DNA of 8,003 nucleotides, taken from the NCBI GenBank assembly GCA_903832165.1, contig CAILAQ010000601.1, positions 1 to 8,003 of the forward strand, given 5' to 3'. Position 1 is the stretch's first letter; every line of letters starts with the position of its first letter. The notes under the pieces were generated by a model. The model worked only from the letters and a program-made list of their open reading frames with translations, was not told where the DNA came from and did no database searches. The position numbers and the translations under genes are program-made. Below are positions 1 to 5,577 of the stretch, one piece after another. The stretch comes from an uncultured Bacteroidota bacterium (GTDB taxonomy: Bacteria; Bacteroidota; Bacteroidia; Bacteroidales; UBA12481).

Positions 1-1571
1 ACGCACGAAGAGGTTTCACTTCCGATGGTTGGCATTTTCACATATCTCGGATCGGCATCCCACTTGGCCTGCTGACCGAAAAAATAGTTTACTCCCATGA
101 TATCCAGCGAAAGTACCGATCCAACATTACGACTTCCATCAGGATCATTATACCCGTTTGATACGGGTCGTGTGGGATCCTCCCCACGAACAATATCTGC
201 CAGGTGTTTAGTCATTTCGATATTTTGCTGGTCCATTACCTCATTGCCTATCGACCAGATAAATACTGATGGGTGATTCCGGTCGCGGTGCACCATGGCT
301 TTCAAATCCTTCTCGTGCCACTCATCGTACAGCACGTTGTAATCCATTTTCCTTTTTCCGTTTTTCCAGCAGTCGAAGGCCTCATCCCATACCAGAAATC
401 CCATCTTATCGGCTAGTTCCAGCAGTTCAGGAGCCGGGGGATTGTGGGAGGTGCGCAGCGAGTTGCAGCCCATCTCCTTTAAAATCCTTAGCTGGCGCTG
501 AAGTGCGCTGATATTGATGGCGGAACCGAGTGCGCCGAGGTCGTGATGGTTGCAGGTCCCCTGAATGGGCACGCGCTTGCCGTTGAGCAGAAATCCGTTT
601 CGGGCGGTGAATTCAATGGTCCGGATACCAAACGGCGTATTATAAGTATCCACCACTTTGCCATTAACCCTGATAACCGTCTGGGCCACATAGCGGTTTG
701 GCGTAAGCAGATCCCAGCGTTTGGGGTTCATCAAGGTTGCCTGGGTGGCAGCCGTAGATTGTGAACCGGCATCTACTTTGATAGTAGTTTCGCTGGAAAC
801 GGCCACTTTCGCTCCGGGTTTATTATCGATATCGAGCTCATAAATATTGGTCCGGATTAAAGCATCAACCGTGGTAGCGGTCTCGTTCTGGATGGTTACA
901 TCCATCTTTACTACAGCGGAAGAGTTAGAAATTTCAGGTGTGGTGATAAAGGTTCCCCATTGGCCGACATGTATAGGATTGGTTTTTACCAGCCACACAT
1001 GGCGATAGATTCCTGCGCCGGGGTACCAGCGCGACTCCCACTTTTCGGTATCGAGCCGAACAGCAAGCACATTTTTTTCACCGTATTTCAGATAGGGGGT
1101 GATATCCATGCGAAATGAGCTGTAGCCGTAGGGCCAGGTGCCTACATATTGCCCATTGACCCAAATCTTTGCATAAGCCATTGCACCATCGAAATCAATA
1201 AAAATCTTTTTGCCTGCATCCTGTGTTGAAGCTGCGAAGTATTTGCGGTACCAGCCGATACCCTGATAAGGCAGCTTGCCCGTTTCTCCTTTAAGATCGA
1301 TGCGGAACGGTCCTTCCACGGCAAAGTCATGCGGCAAATCGAGTTTTCTCCAGCCCGAATCATCAAACGTGGCACTTTCCATTCCGGCCGGCTCATTCAT
1401 ATAAGATCCGTCGGCCTGCAATCCGGCTCTGAAAAAAAGCCACTTTTCATCGAACGGCAATACGCTTGCATTCCCCATGCGTGGAATTGGCTGATTGAGC
1501 TGTGCTATAGCTGTGGTCCCGGAAAACAGTGCCAGAACCAGGGAGGCTGCGATAATAAAAGTTTTCATCAT
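1..1571 (-). CDS. Glycoside hydrolase family 2 beta-glycosidase, secreted, C-terminus beyond the left edge
   Basis: The reverse-strand frame is open from ATG 1571 to the window edge (523 codons plus two bases). Residues 1-23 form a signal peptide (two Met, Lys, a hydrophobic run, AIA before Q24), so the enzyme should be periplasmic or surface-exposed. Domain order is that of GH2: a jelly-roll sugar-binding domain (about 30-200, with LPHDF, WYRKYF and WYPGAGIYRHVW), an Ig-like domain (about 205-315), then the TIM barrel from about 325 (GFLLNGKRVPIQG, RTSHNPP near 372-379). The acid/base is E444 in SIGNE and the predicted nucleophile is E519 in GSETSS. Their spacing of 75 residues is close to the 76 between E461 and E537 of E. 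coli LacZ. Family members of this type usually run to about 800 residues, so a few hundred are missing. ATG 1568 is an equally possible start in the same frame. Substrate (beta-galactoside, beta-glucuronide or another) cannot be decided. The gene is divergent from the glycerol dehydrogenase. Confidence 0.93.
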   Translation of the reverse strand, partial: MMKTFIIAASLVLALFSGTTAIAQLNQPIPRMGNASVLPFDEKWLFFRAGLQADGSYMNEPAGMESATFDDSGWRKLDLPHDFAVEGPFRIDLKGETGKLPYQGIGWYRKYFAASTQDAGKKIFIDFDGAMAYAKIWVNGQYVGTWPYGYSSFRMDITPYLKYGEKNVLAVRLDTEKWESRWYPGAGIYRHVWLVKTNPIHVGQWGTFITTPEISNSSAVVKMDVTIQNETATTVDALIRTNIYELDIDNKPGAKVAVSSETTIKVDAGSQSTAATQATLMNPKRWDLLTPNRYVAQTVIRVNGKVVDTYNTPFGIRTIEFTARNGFLLNGKRVPIQGTCNHHDLGALGSAINISALQRQLRILKEMGCNSLRTSHNPPAPELLELADKMGFLVWDEAFDCWKNGKRKMDYNVLYDEWHEKDLKAMVHRDRNHPSVFIWSIGNEVMDQQNIEMTKHLADIVRGEDPTRPVSNGYNDPDGSRNVGSVLSLDIMGVNYFFGQQAKWDADPRYVKMPTIGSETSSC

Positions 1572-1592
1572 GGAAGTATAAGCTTACCTGAG

Positions 1593-1600
1593 CAAATATA
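1593..1600 (-). promoter_or_regulatory. Candidate Bacteroidetes -7 promoter box for the GH2 gene
   Basis: Read on the minus strand this is TATATTTG, an exact match to the TAnnTTTG -7 consensus known from Bacteroidetes. It lies 21 bp upstream of the ATG at 1571, implying a very short leader. No TTG-type -33 element is visible at the expected distance, so the call rests on the -7 box alone. Confidence 0.35.
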
Positions 1601-1633
1601 CAAAAAGATAGGAGCTTACTTTTCCTGGTGTTC

Positions 1634-1900
1634 GATCCACCTCAGCCACTGCCCATATAGACGTCAATCCAAGGGAACTTATATATAGTAACTGTTTAAT
1701 TATCTTAGTCGTACCCACCCCAACCCTCCCTGAAACAGGGAGGGAGTCTGCTTCGATGTTTCCATGTACTAAACCAAGCAGTTGTATCGTTCCCCTCCCT
1801 GGTTTCAGGGAGGGGCCAGGGGTGGGTACAACCAAGCCTTCCAATTCTTTTCTATTATTTAAGTGCTCTTAAGTTGACGGCTATGGGGGTGAGGTGGATC
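1634..1900. repeat. Large concentric imperfect inverted repeat filling the divergent intergenic region
   Basis: The left arm 1634-1667, read in reverse complement, and the right arm 1874-1900 share TTGACG, CTAT, GGG and the 11-base block TGAGGTGGATC. About 26 of 27 bases of the right arm match once small gaps in the left arm are allowed. Similarity continues weakly inward (TAAGT, a C, CTT at matched spacing just before TTGACG on each arm). Both these arms and the REP-like core are centred near 1770, so the whole region is one palindromic structure. It may be a MITE-like insertion or an inverted duplication of a regulatory region. The 433-bp gap 1572-2004 contains no convincing gene. Confidence 0.6.
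1711..1829. repeat. REP-like hairpin doublet (REPIN-like), 119 bp
   Basis: The ends are perfect 11-bp inverted repeats, GTACCCACCCC at 1711-1721 and GGGGTGGGTAC at 1819-1829. Each half also carries its own hairpin. On the left, CCCTCCCTG (1724-1732) pairs with CAGGGAGGG (1736-1744) around AAA. On the right, CCCCTCCCTG (1792-1801) pairs with CAGGGAGGGG (1806-1815) around GTTT. A conserved head followed by a short GC-rich palindrome, present as two inverted copies separated by about 47 bp, matches the architecture of REPINs mobilised by RAYT (TnpA-REP) proteins. The classical REP head is GTAG; here the head starts GTAC. Assignment to a RAYT-mobilised family is inference, as no RAYT gene is in the window. 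Confidence 0.7.
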
Positions 1901-2004
1901 AGAGGGGAATACGGTACCGGAGCAGCAACCCTAAAAGTGTAGAAATTCATAGGTGATTAACGATGAAAAAGTAATAATTTCAACCTCCACTCAACACTAT
2001 AAAA

Positions 2005-3099
2005 ATGGATTCAACAATATTTCAATCAGCGATATTTCCGGGGCGATATATTCAGGGTGCGGGAGCGATAAATGCACTGCCCGAATGGATCGGAAAATTT
2101 GGGACAAGGGCGATTGTTGTTGCCGGGAAATCGGCCATGAAGGAGATCGTTCCGGAATTGAAAAACAGAAGTCTGCACGATGCGGTATTCGAGGCATTCA
2201 ACGGAGAGTGTACCGAAAAGGAGATCGACCGTCTGACGGCAATTACCTGGAGTGAGCAATGTGATGTGGTTGTTGCATTGGGCGGCGGCAAGGTGATAGA
2301 TACCGTTAAGGCAGTGGCCCATTTCACAGGATCAAAAACGATCATTGTCCCGACCATCGCCTCCAACGATGCGCCTTGCAGCGCTATCAGCGTGATCTAT
2401 ACCGAATCGGGTTCCTTTGATCACGTGCTTCATCTGAAACAAAACCCGAACCTGGTGCTGCTTGATTCAGAGATCATTGCCCGGGCTCCGGTGCGCCTGT
2501 TGATTGCCGGCATGGGCGATGCGCTATCCACCTGGTTCGAAGCGGATGCCTGCTTTACCGCATCGGCGCAGAATGAGGCTGGCGGCCACTGCACCTTATC
2601 GGCACTGGCGCTGGCTCGGTTATGTTATGATACCATACTGGAATACGGATCGGCGGCGGCCGAAAGCTGCCGGTCGAAGATAGTTACGCCGGCTCTGGAA
2701 AAGGTTATTGAAGCGAATACACTGATGAGCGGACTGGGATTCGAGAGTGCCGGTCTGGCCAGTGCGCACTCCATACACAACGGGCTGACTCAGCTTGCTG
2801 GCACCCACTCCTATTTTCACGGCGAAAAGGTGGCTTTCGGGGTGCTGGCCGGACTGTTCCTGGCCAATCGCCCTGCAAAAATGATCGATGAAGTGTATGC
2901 TTTCTGTCAGTCGGTGGGCTTGCCGGTTACGCTGGCTCAAATCGGCATTATTGATCCAACCGAAGAAGATTTATATAAAGTGGCTGCCGGAGCCTGTGCC
3001 CCCGAAGAATCTATCTGGCACGAGCCCTCGGAAATCACACAGAAACGGGTAGTAGAGAGCATTAGGAAGGCGGATGGGTATCTGAAGGGGAAGTGCTAA
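2005..3099 (+). CDS. gldA: Glycerol dehydrogenase (GldA-like, iron/zinc-containing alcohol dehydrogenase family)
   Basis: Predicted cytosolic NAD-dependent oxidation of glycerol to dihydroxyacetone, or the reverse, possibly acting on other vicinal diols. At 364 residues it matches the family length. The N-terminal dinucleotide-binding domain has VVALGGGKVIDTVKA (about 89-103) and the GldA-typical VPTIASNDAPCSAISVIYTE (115-134). The metal-binding C-terminal domain has GMGDALSTWFEA (169-180), ESAGLASAHSIHNG (247-260) and FHGEKVAFG (271-279). D172, H255 and H272 line up with the zinc ligands of bacterial glycerol dehydrogenases (D173, H256 and H274 in the Bacillus enzyme). One oddity is Cys125 where many GldA proteins have Thr in the DAPTS motif. 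The ATG at 2005 is supported by the conserved N-terminus; upstream is A-rich with no Shine-Dalgarno site. No clear TAnnTTTG box is seen upstream. GC is clearly higher than in the genes that follow. The exact substrate is less sure than the family. Confidence 0.9.
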   Translation: MDSTIFQSAIFPGRYIQGAGAINALPEWIGKFGTRAIVVAGKSAMKEIVPELKNRSLHDAVFEAFNGECTEKEIDRLTAITWSEQCDVVVALGGGKVIDTVKAVAHFTGSKTIIVPTIASNDAPCSAISVIYTESGSFDHVLHLKQNPNLVLLDSEIIARAPVRLLIAGMGDALSTWFEADACFTASAQNEAGGHCTLSALALARLCYDTILEYGSAAAESCRSKIVTPALEKVIEANTLMSGLGFESAGLASAHSIHNGLTQLAGTHSYFHGEKVAFGVLAGLFLANRPAKMIDEVYAFCQSVGLPVTLAQIGIIDPTEEDLYKVAAGACAPEESIWHEPSEITQKRVVESIRKADGYLKGKC

Positions 3100-3204
3100 G
3101 CTCGTTCAATTCAAGTAATTCCAACAAGAAGCCTTTTCATTCCCATGCGAATAAAAAAAATAAAATACTGACAAATTTGTATCCCTTATAGTTAAAGCAA
3201 TGCC

Positions 3205-3212
3205 TAGCTTTG
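3205..3212 (+). promoter_or_regulatory. Candidate Bacteroidetes -7 promoter box ahead of the small cysteine-rich gene
   Basis: TAGCTTTG matches TAnnTTTG exactly and sits 72 bp before the ATG at 3285. A TTTG at 3176-3179 could be a -33 element, but its 25-bp spacing is longer than usual. A transcript would begin near 3219, right at the small palindrome 3221-3235. An alternative A/T-rich box near 3246-3254 (TATAATTTG) has one base too many between TA and TTTG. Confidence 0.35.
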
Positions 3213-3220
3213 AATTGAGC

Positions 3221-3235
3221 TAACCTTTTAGGTTA
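3221..3235. promoter_or_regulatory. Small palindrome TAACC-TTTTA-GGTTA, possible operator or leader hairpin
   Basis: A perfect 5-bp inverted repeat with a 5-base loop, just downstream of the candidate -7 box and 49 bp before the start codon at 3285. The position would suit an operator or the first hairpin of the leader. It is short, so chance occurrence is quite possible. Confidence 0.22.
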
Positions 3236-3284
3236 AATTACTTTTTATAATTTGAAAAGAAAGTCCATTAAATTTCAAAGCAAT

Positions 3285-3551
3285 ATGAAAAAATCAATTA
3301 TTTACATTATTGGTTGTTTATGCCTTATCGCCGGTACTCTCACCCTTGTTTCCGCATCCAATGGACCTGGATATTGCCTGATACAAGACAAAGATGTTTG
3401 GAATGCTAGTGAAATAACAGGGGCCATTTGCTATAGTCATAATTTAGCAGAGGGGCCAGAAATATTTTGCAATCATGAAGAATGTGGCCAATGTCAATAC
3501 ACCATTTGCCTTGCACCTATGTATCCATGCAGCAAAATAAACCCTGATTAA
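3285..3551 (+). CDS. Small secreted cysteine-rich protein (88 aa), unrecognised family
   Basis: I do not recognise this family. ATG 3285 is chosen over the upstream TTG at 3252 because it opens directly into a signal peptide: MKKS, a hydrophobic run to about residue 22, and likely cleavage after VSA (residue 24). The predicted mature part is about 64 residues with seven cysteines (C31, C49, C62, C67, C70, C75, C82), including a CGQC pair, and two acidic/His residues beside it (HEEC). This suggests a disulfide-stabilised or metal-binding extracytoplasmic peptide. An IIGC stretch (8-11) superficially resembles a lipobox, but it lies too early and is followed by more hydrophobic sequence. It leads an operon-like block, 85 bp before a beta-propeller gene. 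Size, export signal, cysteine content and the propeller neighbour recall Bacteroides NVEALA peptides, but no NVEALA motif is present, so membership is not claimed. Confidence 0.75.
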   Translation: MKKSIIYIIGCLCLIAGTLTLVSASNGPGYCLIQDKDVWNASEITGAICYSHNLAEGPEIFCNHEECGQCQYTICLAPMYPCSKINPD

Positions 3552-3595
3552 ATCAACTCACTGAGCAATAGATTTTAAGATTTGGTTGATTTTTT
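3550..3595 (+). terminator. Weak terminator or attenuator-like inverted repeat between the small gene and the propeller gene
   Basis: AAATCAAC (3550-3557) is complementary to GTTGATTT (3585-3592), and the run of T at 3590-3595 overlaps the end of the second arm. The stem is A/T-rich and the loop is 27 bases, so it would be a poor terminator. Partial termination here could give more of the small peptide than of the downstream proteins. Confidence 0.25.
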
Positions 3596-3636
3596 GCGAG
3601 CTTCCAAAGAAATTCCATAGAGAGAATTCTATAACA

Positions 3637-4800
3637 ATGACTATGAAAGTATTAGTTCTTATCACATTGCTTATCTGCGGTTTTCAAAGTTCAAAAGGTC
3701 AGGAAATTATTAGAATAGACCTGAATGAATATAAAAAGCATTTTCGTCAACCAGATTTAAGCGAAATTGCTTCCGATATTGAATTTGTTAAATTAGAAAC
3801 GCAAACGAATTGCCTTGTTGGCGGGATTAATCGAATTGTCCGTTGTGGAAAAAGCATCCTTATTCTAGCCAATTCAAAGAAAAGTCTTTTACTTTTTTCA
3901 GAAAATGGGAAGTTTATCCGTAAAATTGGCAACCTCGGAAAAGGACCCGGCGAGTACGTTGAGATTTATGGGTTAAGTATTGATCCTTTAACCCAGCATA
4001 TTTACGTACTTGACAACGGTCAGGTTAAGATTATCGAATATTTAGCAAATGGAGATTTCGCTAAAGAAACAAAACTCGGCTTTTATGCAACAGATTTGTT
4101 GCCATTTGTAGGTGGATTTCTATTCTATACAGGCTCTCCTTACGCTTATAAGACTGAGGGTTATGCTTTGACCAGTACAACTAAAGATTACAAAAGTAAG
4201 GGTCGATTCCACTCATTACCTGATCTGAAAGGTAAACCATACCGGCTAGGCACTTTTTACCAAAATAATACTGAGGTTTGTTTTTGGGAACCATATTGGG
4301 ATACAGTATTTGCTTTTGACGGGAATAATGTCAAACCTAGATACTACTTCGAGCAGGGAAAGGAAAAAATACCTAAGAAATTCTTATCTGATACAAAGTT
4401 AATGTGGAGTGAAATAGATAAATACTTCTACCTCAATAGTTTTACTGAATTCAGAAATTTCATATATTTTGAAGTTATTGATGTGAATCGAAAAGCAATT
4501 AGGATAGTTTACGATAAAGTCAAGAAAATCGGGTTTTACATCAATTACAGGGAGGATTTCTCAAATTGGGGATTCACCGACAACATTAGCGGTGGTCCAC
4601 TGTTTACAGTAGGATATAAAATATCGATGGATGAGGCTGCCTGTGTATTTGAAATTATTGATCTGAAGGATCTATTAACGAAGGGCAAGATTAATGAGAA
4701 AATTGCTATAAATAAAGACAGATTCACCGAACTTAAGGATTTGATAAATAAATCTAGCGTTCAGGATAACCCGATATTGGTAATAACCAAACTTAAATGA
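3637..4800 (+). CDS. Secreted 6-bladed beta-propeller protein
   Basis: A 387-residue exported protein of the Bacteroidetes 6-bladed beta-propeller group (DUF5128/BF3164-like). The start is ATG 3637, with a purine-rich AGAGAG at 3619-3624 about 12 bases upstream; ATG 3643 is an alternative, and the frame extends back to a TTG at 3586 that would spoil the signal peptide. The signal peptide covers about residues 1-21 with Q22 as probable mature N-terminus; the LLIC stretch is not a good lipobox, so lipidation is doubtful. Family hallmarks include IEFVKLET (48-55), where members commonly have a similar hydrophobic-LET strand, LLLFSENGKFIRKIGNLGKG (84-103), PGEY (104-107) and IDPLTQHIYVLD (115-126), consistent with propeller blades. 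There are no obvious catalytic residues; such propellers are generally binding proteins. The stop codon overlaps the next start (ATGA), indicating translational coupling to the thiol protein. Low GC matches its two operon neighbours. Confidence 0.85.
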   Translation: MTMKVLVLITLLICGFQSSKGQEIIRIDLNEYKKHFRQPDLSEIASDIEFVKLETQTNCLVGGINRIVRCGKSILILANSKKSLLLFSENGKFIRKIGNLGKGPGEYVEIYGLSIDPLTQHIYVLDNGQVKIIEYLANGDFAKETKLGFYATDLLPFVGGFLFYTGSPYAYKTEGYALTSTTKDYKSKGRFHSLPDLKGKPYRLGTFYQNNTEVCFWEPYWDTVFAFDGNNVKPRYYFEQGKEKIPKKFLSDTKLMWSEIDKYFYLNSFTEFRNFIYFEVIDVNRKAIRIVYDKVKKIGFYINYREDFSNWGFTDNISGGPLFTVGYKISMDEAACVFEIIDLKDLLTKGKINEKIAINKDRFTELKDLINKSSVQDNPILVITKLK

Positions 4801-5450
4801 AACTAACCCATATCAGTATATTGAACAGTTCTGTTATCCTTGCGTTATGTGTTATGGTTCTCCTTCTTGCTTTTCAATCATACAAGCAAAAAAGGGAAAT
4901 TAAATATCATATAATGGTAAATGAATCCAAAGACGACATGAATCGTAGCAGCTATATTGATATGATGACGACCTTCTATCAGAATGAATGCTCCAATATT
5001 GAGTCAGATCTGTCTGTGCTTTCCTATAACGATCAGCAAAATTTGCCCTTGAGATCAGTTTTCGTTGAAGATGAATATTTAGTAGTACGAATTTCAAAGA
5101 ATGATTGTACATCATGCCTGGATAGCTTGTATAAGCTAATTGGAAATGCTTTTTTGGGAATTGAAAATCCCAAGATTATTGTTCTGACTGATGAGCCTAA
5201 TGCTCGAAAAGCATTGGTTTACCAACGTATGCAGGGGGCAAATTATCCTATTTACAAAATCAGGAAAGGATTATTGCCAAATTCGTTTGATAAAGAAACT
5301 CCTTATCTCTTCATCATGAGCACTAATGGCAAGATTGAAATGTTGCACAAAATTGATGTAAAATCGTTTCGTCTCGCAAAAAACTATTTAAAAATAGTCG
5401 TTGATAGGTATTTCATTAATAAGCACTTAAATCAAAATTATCAAAAATGA
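4797..5450 (+). CDS. Membrane-anchored thioredoxin-fold protein with CxxC motif
   Basis: A 217-residue protein with one N-terminal transmembrane segment (about 9-27) followed by basic residues (YKQKRE) and a long extracytoplasmic part. The region about 92-185 reads as a thioredoxin fold: a strand (YLVVRI), then a helix-capping redox motif C104-T-S-C107, a second strand (PKIIVLTDE), and ETPYLFI (167-173), whose P169 is placed like the cis-proline next to the active site. This supports a thiol-disulfide oxidoreductase or thiol-binding role in the envelope. It is not a recognisable TlpA or DsbA; overall similarity is to redoxin/TlpA-like proteins of Bacteroidetes. The ATG overlaps the propeller stop as ATGA, and its own stop again overlaps a further ATG at 5447. 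A plausible substrate is the seven-cysteine secreted protein of the same block, which is inference from context only. Confidence 0.75.
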   Translation: MKLTHISILNSSVILALCVMVLLLAFQSYKQKREIKYHIMVNESKDDMNRSSYIDMMTTFYQNECSNIESDLSVLSYNDQQNLPLRSVFVEDEYLVVRISKNDCTSCLDSLYKLIGNAFLGIENPKIIVLTDEPNARKALVYQRMQGANYPIYKIRKGLLPNSFDKETPYLFIMSTNGKIEMLHKIDVKSFRLAKNYLKIVVDRYFINKHLNQNYQK

Positions 5451-5485
5451 AAAAAATTACTTATTTATTTAGAGTCTGTCCATAA
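5447..5485 (+). pseudogene. Start of a fourth operon gene, truncated by the insertion sequence
   Basis: The ATG at 5447 overlaps the preceding TGA in the same ATGA arrangement used between the two upstream genes. It encodes MKKITYLF, like the beginning of a Bacteroidetes signal peptide. After codon 8 the frame enters the insertion sequence at 5471 and ends at TAA 5483-5485, giving 12 codons. No continuation is recognisable on the far side of the element, where a separate lipoprotein gene begins within 14 bp. The identity of the lost gene cannot be read. It remains possible that this never was a gene. Confidence 0.45.
5471..5485 (+). repeat. Left terminal inverted repeat of the insertion sequence
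   Basis: AGAGTCTGTCCATAA is the exact reverse complement of 7155-7169. Beyond base 15 toward the interior the two ends agree only partly (GT, then scattered matches). Confidence 0.92.
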
Positions 5486-5512
5486 AGTTTCACTTGTTGA
5501 TAAGTATATTGG

Positions 5513-5550
5513 TTGTCAACATGTTAGTTTCAATATAATGTGTATGTTTC
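5513..5550 (+). promoter_or_regulatory. Candidate promoter region of the transposase gene
   Basis: TTGTCA (5513-5518) and TATAAT (5534-5539) resemble -35 and -10 elements but are only 15 bp apart. TATGTTTC (5543-5550) matches the Bacteroidetes -7 box TAnnTTTG except for the last base. The region precedes the transposase ATG by 27-65 bp. Which element is used cannot be told. Confidence 0.28.
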
Positions 5551-5577
5551 GTTAATCTATTTAGCGAAAAAGCAAAA

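Noticed and set aside
1329..1688. A 119-codon plus-strand frame over the start of the GH2 gene.
   Set aside because: It is antisense to the GH2 signal peptide and sugar-binding domain and shows no protein features of its own.
1584..1844. An 86-codon minus-strand frame upstream of the GH2 gene.
   Set aside because: It runs through the REP-like hairpins and the palindrome arm, so its amino acids come from repeat sequence, and no family motif is visible.
1953..2255. A 100-codon plus-strand frame overlapping the start of gldA in another frame.
   Set aside because: Most of it lies inside the conserved gldA coding sequence and its translation has no family features.
3171..3180. Perfect 10-base palindrome ACAAATTTGT.
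   Set aside because: A short A/T-rich palindrome of this size is expected by chance in such sequence and nothing else ties it to a function.
3252..3284. Upstream TTG start giving the small cysteine-rich protein 11 extra residues.
   Set aside because: The extension puts a basic, polar stretch before an already complete signal peptide; ATG 3285 is the simpler start.
3285..3320. Lipobox-like IIGC in the small protein, suggesting a lipoprotein.
   Set aside because: The cysteine is only at residue 11 and the hydrophobic segment continues past it to residue 22, so cleavage there is unlikely.
3586..3636. Upstream TTG start for the propeller protein.
   Set aside because: It would add 17 non-hydrophobic residues before the signal peptide and overlaps the terminator-like repeat; ATG 3637 fits better.
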